From positions 12,126,941-12,190,940 of the forward strand of contig CM024175.1 in the NCBI GenBank assembly GCA_013433145.1: 64,000 bases of DNA, read 5' to 3'. A program made the translations under genes and the position numbers. The notes beneath the pieces were generated by a model. That model worked only from the letters and a program-made list of their open reading frames with translations, did no database searches and had not been told where the DNA came from. Shown in pieces: positions 34,401 to 44,799 of the stretch. The DNA comes from Ascaris suum (taxonomy: Eukaryota > Nematoda > Chromadorea > Rhabditida > Ascarididae). The stretch's first letter is position 1. Each line of letters opens with the position of its first letter.

Positions 34401-37400
34401 TTTTATTGCATGCATTGTGCTGCACGTAATCAGTTAACCAAATGTGTGCCATCAGCGTAGCATAAAACTGCTCTTCTTATTGCGATCTCACTTCAAAAAA
34501 GAAAAGTAATTCGTGCATGGGTCAGTGAGCTCGATTAGGCGATCGGTGATGTTCCGGCTCTCAATGAGAACGACAATCATAATCCAGACAGCACCTATGC
34601 TCGTAAGCGATAAGTGAACTAATCACCGATAGCCTACAGCCATCACGTTTTATAAATTGGTCACTAACTTTATGTGATATACTTGGAGCAGCTTTAATCT
34701 CGAAGAGATAAACAAATGACAATTCTAGTACCCGTTGATTGAGAAATGCATGTTCTCACCAGCCCACTGCCATACATGCCTCACGATTGCACCTTGATGA
34801 GATCAGAAAGAAAAATCCACATCTTCAGTGACATGTTAACAATAATTTTCGCTGTTTTCCTCAACACGATTCGAGGTTCATTTGGATGTGCTTACTGTGC
34901 CGACACAGACCATCAAAAGAAAACTTCTCAAAGCCTCTTTTCAGAGGTTGTCGATCCTTAAATAGGCGCTTAATTTTACCCACCAAGTTCAACCACTCTT
35001 TGTTTTTATTAAAACCGAATAATGGGATAAAAATTTTGAATTCAAACACGTCCTCTTCCGATGTGCTCGCGAACAGCGACTCACTTGTTTTGGAAAGCTG
35101 CCTGAGGCACGCCAGCGAAATCAGGCACAATTCGAGGTGGCACGCATCGCAGAGCCTCATTTCAAAGTGCCTCTCGAAAAGTCGCTTAACCACCGGTATG
35201 ACCATCTCATCAAGCATCGCGCTTCTGCACTTCTCTAAAATCTCAGAATTCCATACCGTCATCTAATAAATTCGCAACGGCTGTCAAAAAAAAAGAAAAA
35301 AAACCGACTCTAATCCAAAGGGTTTTTTTCAGTTCTTTATCTCTTTTTCAAATTTTATTGTCTCCGACCACAGACTTGCCATTCCCCTTACCCAGAAACT
35401 CGGGAACATGAAAATGGATGGGCGAAAATATAACAAGTGGCCAGAGGAGTGATGTTTCAAGCACCTCAAAACGTATTAAATATCCGAAAGACTTGAGACC
35501 TGTTGTCGAAATAACAAGTCTCAGAAATTTTATACTAATTTTTAGGAACTTGAATATGACCATCCAACTCATCCTTTGAAGCAATAGTGGAGGATATAAA
35601 GCAGCATTCTTCTAGAATCTTACACAAACAGAGCTGTAAATTAGTTTCCATTGCCAAATTTGGCACATTCCTATGAAAAATATATTACTGTGGTAATCAT
35701 CAAACAAACTTCCAGAATTTAGGTGAATAAACAGTAAGCCATAAATGCTAACTGAGCAAAAAAGGTAGCGAAGGGTATTAAAGTGAGCGAGGTGGCGGCA
35801 ATAGCTAACAGCTCGAGCTGGAAATGCGCTCAAGAATGAAATCATTTCATCATCAAAAGTGAACGCCAATTCTCTAATCGGCAGGGTTGGCCGCCCATTC
35901 CCCACATTTACGACAAATCTACGGCCGAAGTGCATAATGATTGGGGTTAGGTTTCTGAGCGGCAAACAACCGGGTATGATCACTGTCGCCTGAGATCAAG
36001 GTTAAGAACATATTAGAGGAAGAAAACATATTAGCGGTGCTCCATTAATAAAAAGCAATGGAAAAATAATATTATCCTAGGAGGTTTCTCAAAGCCATTC
36101 GGTGCACATTCATTCTAAAATTAGAAAATATGTTTAAGTTTAGTTATTTAATAAGTAAGCTGGAATAAATGAGCAACGATGGCACTGCTAACAGCCCAAC
36201 AACATGAAATAATAAGCGTAAAAAAACCAGCTGCGATGATAAACGCTTTTGGAGACACTTTTCTGTTGCAAACAACTCATCAACTAGTTTCAAAATTTAC
36301 CAAGAAATAACAAAACAAGCATTGTATGCTTTCATATTACGAGTGGTTCGATCGCTCAAACAAATCTAAAAATGAATCGCTTCCCCTTGAGCTAAAGGGC
36401 GCAAAATGCAGGCCCGATCAGTACAGCAAAGAGGGATGTGGAAACAAAATGCAAAGTATCCATAATTAGTTTCGAAGTTGATAGATGAAGATAAATGCTG
36501 ATATGGAATGTCAATAAACTGATAGCTATTTTCACTAAAATTCGTCTTTAAGAGGTATATGTAGATAAAAGGGCGACTTTGCGCTCAACGTAATGCTTCA
36601 ATCTCTACATTATTAAACAATCCTTCCAATGTCAAACAATCATAAAACTTGTATTGCACAATTCCTACGATACTCAAAAGAAACGCACTGTTCTTGCTGA
36701 CGAAGTAGAGAATTTCGGCAAATCGTGCCACTTTCAACGAAGACAATTCACCCATCGATGAGTTAACGTCATCAAGATGCACCACTATCCGAGCAGGAAA
36801 AGAACGATATCTGCCCAGCAGTTGCGCATTACGAGCTAAAATTAACACTTGCAAATGAATTCAGATAATCCTGATTAATATACCGACACTCAAATGAATG
36901 ATTTAATCAAGTCTGAGGGCTAAACTTTTATAAAAGCTAGCACAAAGGAAATGAAAACTGTACGTAACCGTAATGAAAACCTCAAAAATCAAATGGTTGC
37001 GCAACGTTTCACATGGCGATGTAAGTCAAGGCGACACATCAGCACCGACCAGTGACTATCACAATTTGATTAATACACTCGCCATAATGGCAAGTCAAAA
37101 TTCCTCCGTAATCACCACCTCATTACTTCATCTTATCTGATAAGCCAGTTTGTCATCAATCGTATTACAGTGGCCACAAGAGCAAGCAACTTGCTGAGCA
37201 TGGTTCTGTATTGCGCAACACACAGCACAGAAGTAGTCCAGAAACTTCATGAGCAGCAAAGTTTCCGAAGTGGTTTTCCCACTGGAGAGGCACCTCAGGG
37301 GACTCTATGGGACTCTGTCAGAGGAGAGACAGGCATAAATGTTAGCGGAAAAGGGAACTAAACAGCAGAAAGCAACGAGTAAAAAATGCAAGCAATCTTT

Positions 37401-40400
37401 GTGGATGGTGTTCGCATCCGCAAGAATTCGCGAAAGTGTCGAATAAAACGAATGAAAGCAAACAGTCAACGAAAAGTTTTCGAGAAATCAACTGGAATCG
37501 CAATGAATGAGATGGAAAGCTTTTTGCGATGCAGCATACAAAACGGAGATTTTAAAAAAACTAGTCACGCTGTCTGATCCCCAGTAAACTCAACACTCAA
37601 CCAATAAGTGCGGGAGGAAAACCTAAACTGATCCTGTCAAGGGCCCCATTTGCGAATAAAAGAGAACCTTTGAGAAGCTTTCGACAGATAGCCGCCAAGT
37701 TCACAAAAATATTTCTGAAAGGAACTCAACGAAAGGTGAGCAGAAGGTAAGAATAAGTCCATTAATGCGACCACTATCAGTCCGGAAAGTAGACATTACA
37801 AAACGCATCTGTGGTTTAAAAAATTTGGATTTCTCAACTTTCGAATGAATGTCTCTTATGCTGCTAGGTGAGATTCTTTCTGCTATCTACGGTGATCGCC
37901 ACCTTGATATCATATCGACTCTAAACTCACTGAAGGTTGCAATATTCCATTGTTGCCGAAAAGTCGTCGTAAACTTCAAACTTTTCTCCATGCTTTACAG
38001 CACAGATGTAGTGAGCATTATCGAAATGCTCTCATCGCCTTCTACCGACCAACTTTAGAATACAGCACTCTACCGTCACCGCCTTATTAAGTTTCTGATA
38101 TCACGCTGGCAGAAAATGTTCAGAAACGCTTCAGCCGTATTGCTTTTCAAAAAATTGATCGCCGTCTACATCACTGTCTACATCGGCCAAATTACACTAC
38201 CAGGCTACGAATCTTCGACCTGGAAGCACCGAAACGTCGCAAGCTCAATTTCGATTTGATTATTTGTCATAAAATTGTGTTCGGTTTTTCCGATATCCGG
38301 TGTCAGGAATATTTCAGTCTGACCTCCCCCGTAGTCTGCGTGCATATCAGTTTCAGCTCACTAAAAGACGTTGCAATACAAATAAGTTTGTTCCGCGTTG
38401 TATGAGTCCGGAATTTGCTTCCCACCGATATCCTTAACGCCACCATTCGTCCAACTTATAAGCTGCGGATGAGTCGCTCCAGTCTGTAGCTCCTTCTTGC
38501 TGTTCATGCTCAAATACCTTTGTATATTTTCCCACTTCCAGACGTTAAAATAAATGAATTAAAAAATAAAAATGTTCGATGAATAAGACAAGAGCAACAT
38601 ACGTGAGCGAAGGCAACGACACATTAGACGTAGTAGTGCCAACGTGCACAGCTCTTCGCCGACAAACATTCGGCTATGTATCGCATCTATTAGACCAATA
38701 AGACGTGCCTTCAGCGTGAACTTCCCATCTACAATTGCAACACTTATCGGATTTCAACAAATTACTGCAAGCGGCAATGCATCTTACGATTTGATCAAAT
38801 TAAAAAAGGAATAAACAGAAGTGCACATTCAAGTGCGTCTCCCCTGCTTTCACGGAACAGAGTAACTTGATCTCTAGTTAAATACTTATTTAAGAGTCAT
38901 AAAAACGTAGTTGACTTAATTTTTAAATCAACAGAAGAAACAGTTGCAGATACGTTCTCATTCCAACGTCGCGAAAGCGAAGAGACCGTCTTCGATGGTG
39001 AATCGCCCTGACTTCCAATGCCGATTAGGCGCCGCTAAATCAAGATATTCGCCTTCATCAGTGAATCGCTCGAGTTTCCGGTGACGACCAGGCGCCGCAA
39101 AAGAAGATATTCGTCTCCGATAGTAATGTATGTGAAAATACCTATGACGTTTTTAGGGTTACATAAACAGCTCTCAAAACGGCTAGGGCATTCATTCATT
39201 CTTTCACTCATTCTCTTGCGCAGTTTGGACAGCTGTATCGTTCTCTTCTTCTGTACTTTTACTCAATTCCGTCGTTAGCAGCATCTTTCCCTTTACACCA
39301 ACGAGAAGGTAAAGAAAAAGTAAAAAACTTAGCCAATAATGGCACATAAAATGGGTGGCCGTAACCGGATTACAAAACAGATGAAGTTATCATAACCCCT
39401 TTGGGACTTTGCTCTCTCCGGTCTTTGCATCAATGGTTTCTATATTTCAATTTTCACGACAATTGCTTCATGCAAAGCTTCACTATGAGAAAAACGAACA
39501 GTTTTTGCGTTCAACAAATGTGCGATAGAGAATTGCTTATAGAACATTAATAGGCACTCTTTTTACTTTTCTCAACACATTAATACAATTGGTGGATGCA
39601 TCGGGGCAATTGCATAAAACGACAAAACGTCTGCATACCGAGATGTATAAGCCACATATTACATTTCCTCAAAGAAAGCATCTTCGAACATTGTCTTCTT
39701 AGGCCGACTCATAATTTCTCGGAATTTACCACATTTATGCAACCAAACACTGCTCTCACTTATTCAACAGCAGCCGAGCACTAGCACCCGCAGACTGTCT
39801 ATCTAGCTCAGAGAATCACAATGACTACTGTTCACGACCTGCGTCAGCTCAGCTATGGGAGATACGACGCAAGAAGTGTCGCAAGAGCTGGCGAACTAGC
39901 AGACAACGAAGAACAACAGTTTGCAACAAATTGTTGCAGAACTCAAAAGACACCTGGCTTTAGCGATGGATTATGAATGGGAGTACAAAACTTATACCTC
40001 TTCGAGAACTGTTAAGCCTGCTGTAGCTCAATAAGCTGGTACAACCAGTGCATCAAAAGGGTTGGTACGAGCATAAGATCACGCTGCGCATACGATGCAA
40101 TTCCAAGGGCTCGAGGACCCGGTAAACATGAAGGCTCTTTCCAGACGGCTGGACCGTGGATTGCGACCCCCACACTTCGCAAATAAACAGAATGCTTCAA
40201 GTTTTGCACACTCACTACTCAATACTGATCAACTGCCGCAGCATAAGGATGCTCCGGCTCACGCTTCCACAGTGCTCTAGGCAAAGTTAGCAGGCGAGGA
40301 TGGAATCGAAGTTCTGCCACTTGCAGTCCACAGTCCTCACCTCGTGCTACAAGACTTTTATCTTTCCCAGTCGCTAGCGCAATTCCAATAAGGATGGCGC

Positions 40401-43400
40401 TTCATTTCAGCTGAAGAGTTCGAGAACGGGGTCCTGGAGGTGTAGGCATCCAAATCTGTCGAGTGATATCGCCAGTGAATTCGGCAACTGGTAGAAAAAT
40501 AGATCAAGATGACAGCTGGTGCTGTTTATGTCCAAGAAAGAAAAGTTATGTTTTGTTCAGGAATGAAATTGTATGCCTTAAAGAAAATGAATAACACGTT
40601 TCATATGGAAGATTCTGAAAATATACGTAAGCAGAATTCAGAGCAAGTTTTACTGATACAGTTTCGGCGGTTAAACGTTACAATCACTCACAAAAACATA
40701 AACGTCGCTTGTGTTTACGTTGTTGGTGGCTGATGTTGGCGTTTAATGCCGAAACGTTTCGCCAATAAAATAAGTTCGTGCACATCGTCACTCTTTTACA
40801 CATACATTGCAAGAATTTGAAGCATCAAAACTGTTCAAAAACTATGCCCAATTTGGCGACAGACAGCTGTACAACGAGCAAATTACTGTAGTAATAACAC
40901 CAAACAATACAGTCCAAAAAAACGACGAGTTAATAGGCACATCATGAACAACGTTTGCGATAAGCTGCATCCAGTCATACTACGAATGAAGATGCACCAC
41001 TTCTCGAGGGTGAATTATTACTCTGTATCATAAAGTGCTCTATGAAAATTGATATGCTCTGTAGAATTGCTCCACGGAATGAACAAACGTCAGATAACTG
41101 GCACTCATTCACACAACCCTCACAAGCAAATTTGCAAATCACTAAGAAAACATTAACCTCTGGTCGAGATAACTAGTAGTAGAGCAGCCAAAGCGTCGAC
41201 GGCGACCAAATGCAGGGATGCTGGTGTGTGATCTTTGAGCGCCAGCACCAATGCGCGCATCACAAAAATCGCTCCATCCAAGCGCACCAGGCAACGCAGA
41301 CGACGTTGCGCGGCTAAACGCTACCACATCAACAATCAAACAAATATGACGAAATAAAACTGTTTGATTTTTACATTTTTTTCATTTTTGTCCTTTTTTC
41401 TACAAATTTCTCATTTCTTACTCTTTTATGGATTATTCTTCCGTAAACAAACCATTGGGAAGATAAGAAACGAGTCTCTTGATCAAGCCTATATTACTAA
41501 TACATTGGTAAAAAAAGAATATAGCACTTTAGCTGGATGCAGCATCAATAGAAAAAGGCAGAGAAATATGACAAAAAGTGATTAAGCTGAAACGTCTTCG
41601 AATGTGTTGGAAATACTCGAAAAAATGAGAGATTTCTAAAACCAATCATTAGCCTACGTGTAAATACATAAATACTAATAAGCACGCCTACGTATCAGAT
41701 AAATGCTGTTAATATGAGAGAAATTAAAGGTTCTTTATCTCATAGACTCACTGAAGAATAGTTTCATATGTCCTCGAGGAATACGCACAGTTTCTTCATA
41801 AAAAACAAACTTTGTAGAAGTTCATGTAATGGTGGCATGATTGGATACAGCGAAAGCGCAGGACCCATCTCCTAATTCATATGGCCGTAAGCCTAGTACC
41901 CTTAGTAGCCTACTTCCCGATTATTTAGCAGAAACTCCCTCAAAAAAATTACCATTACAGTTTTGGGCAAATAAGCAAATCTCTGATGAAAAATTCGCCA
42001 TATGACAAAATATAAGTGAGTTAAAGCGCATAAAATAGGAACCTTTAGGTTTGCAATTCGACAGGTAACCTTGAAGGAAACGACAAAGCATTACTCTTGC
42101 GAGGTCATCACACGTCAGCTGAAAAGAAAAACGCCCATCAAGCAGTTAAATAAATTTCAAAAAGAAAAAAAACGCAACCACTAATGACACTTTTGTCCAG
42201 TTTTTCATCATTTAAGCTAACAATATCCCACCTGATTCTTGACAACAAATAAAAAAAAACACCAATCCGAAGTGCGCACAATCAAACGCTCATCACTAAC
42301 CAATCATCAGTACCACTCGCAGCATTGGGAGGTGTAACATGTGAGTCGTGTTGGTTAATAAACTCAAAAAAGGACCGCTGACCTCTAAAGAGAAGAAAAA
42401 AAGATATTCTTCACTAGTTCTTTTTCATGGCTTTACAGCGGCAGTAACGCTACTGAGAGAAGAAAATAAAAGTCGTTTTGAAATTACCACTTTGTATACT
42501 ACGTTCTCATTCAAGAGATCACTTAATTTAAAGGTAACATTTAAATGCTACAATTACCACAACAAAACCATCAAAAGTCATACATTTCATGAAATACATT
42601 CAGTGAACCACTGTCTCTGACAGTTGTTGGAATGCACAAATCTCTAACGAAAACCAGTTTCTGCGGGGAAAAAAGGAATAAAAAAAGCGATGTCACCTTC
42701 TGTCATGGAAAACAGCCAGCTAACATCAATGAGGAACGAAAAAAAGCACCGTACCAATCGGAATTGATTTAAAAGCTTTTTACCGACTTTGTTGGATGAA
42801 AAAAGTTGGCTCACGGTCCTTACAGTAACGTTTTTCCGAATCAAGGCTCTTCTTAGCTAAAATTTAATGACCCCAGTGAATTCACAATTGATAGCGAGAC
42901 AGATAGCGAAAGGAGGAGAACAAAGTTGGAACAAAAAAATTCGGTACAGATCGCTCGTTCAACGATATTTTCACCGGGAACAACTGGACGCAAGCGTGGA
43001 GAACGAGCAAAGAAAACAGGAAAATTCTATAGGCCTGTGTACTCTTGAATATTTTATAGAAACTCTGTGCACGGAGTTCAATGAGAATTGCTCGCTAGAT
43101 GAAATTTCAGAACATTCTAACGAATGCTGTAGCATCGGTTATACAAACCGAAAAGGGCACCTATTAGTGTCGCTGCCTTACTACTACTTGTATAGGATAT
43201 TCCATGATATTCCCCCCCCCCTGGCATGTCCCCCCTCGTGAATGCAGTTTCGTGTTGTCACTCTCCTTCCTCTGCCCCTCAAGCACTCTCCGAATTTTTC
43301 ATCAGGCACTCTATATTTACTATGTGAAATTATTTGAAACCACTACACCTAGGCTTCAACAGTCATAAACCACCAAAGGCTTACAGGAAAGCAGAGAACA

Positions 43401-44727
43401 ATCATTAGCTAAATGCCAAACTCTGGACTATGCTTAGGTGCACCAGCCTCCCACACAATCAATCTTAGCTCCGCTACCACTAATCTCGACCCTGACGCCT
43501 CATACCTTCCTACTCTGAACTGCGCAGAACTCAAGGAAAATCTGATTCATCAGGATGTGAAATGTGAAATCTACTAAGGAATAAAGCACCTCGATAGCCC
43601 TCAGCAAACGAAACATGATGTCTTCCTGCAACTGTTCGTCGCCATCCTCTGCACTCGTGTTCAGCTCCTCTTTCGGCAATGCGGGGCGCTTCTTTTTCAA
43701 GCACAACATGAAACGATATGTTGAAGTACGCTCCTCAGCCTGCAAACGTCGATCCACTCTAAAAGTATTTGACACACTAATAGCGATTTTTTTTTTTTTT
43801 GAAAAGTGGCGGGAAGAGCACTTGGCTTCAGCAGATTTAAAAAAAAAGACTGCAGAAAAGCCTGCCCGTGCTCGGGCAAACAGCTGCAAGGGCAAGACAC
43901 CTTTCATGGGAATTTACAACAAACTGTAAAATAACAACACGACCAGATGTGATTCTTTTTTATCGGTGCAACTGCGCGAAAGCCCAGAAGTGTAGCAGAA
44001 ACGTACGAACAAATTTACCCCAGACCATGACCAACGCAACTTTCACTTCGCCACTGAGGTATGAACGAAGGACTTACTGGAATAAGCAATGCTTAATCCA
44101 GATAGTATGTTGCTTAAGTGGAATTACTCGACTATTTCATAAAAACTGCAACCATAAATATGGAAGCGGAATCAAAATATGACAGGAAGGGTATACTCAA
44201 AAAGCTAATTTCTTAAAATTAACGCAAATTTAGTTGCGGAATAAAACCCACAACACCTTAATCATACCACATAATGCGTATATGAATGAAGACCGAGTAA
44301 CTGAAGCACTACAGAAGTTTTGCAAACGTTTCTTTGTATTACACACTTCACTGAACACTGCATTGCAATGAATTTGCAATCAATGATTGTGACAATGTGC
44401 TAATCACATATAAAAACAAACAGACTCACCTTAGAGTCGAAGAGGTCGCTAATAAGCTGTGCGGTCTCGTGCTGCACTGCTTCGTGCGCCCTCGAATTGG
44501 CTTGCTCGATGAGCGCAACGAAAAGAGTTGTCAAGTGGGCATCCTCGTCTCCCAACAAAGCCAACACACTAAAATAAAACATTCCTTCAAGCGAATCACA
44601 TCTCACCACCCTGCTGCAAACTATCGGAGCAATTCGATGCAAAAGGCTTCAGAATCCCATAATATCAAGGCAATTCAAATCAAATGGATTCTCAAATCTC
44701 AGAATACGCATAAATGCAACCAGCCAG

Positions 44728-44799
<72 letters not shown>

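Noticed and set aside
34886..35266. 126-codon plus-strand open frame
   Set aside because: Antisense shadow of the ccpp-1 armadillo exon at 35085-35234.
43615..43929. 104-codon plus-strand open frame
   Set aside because: Overlaps ccpp-1 exon 43590-43758 in antisense and runs through a poly-T and poly-A tract.
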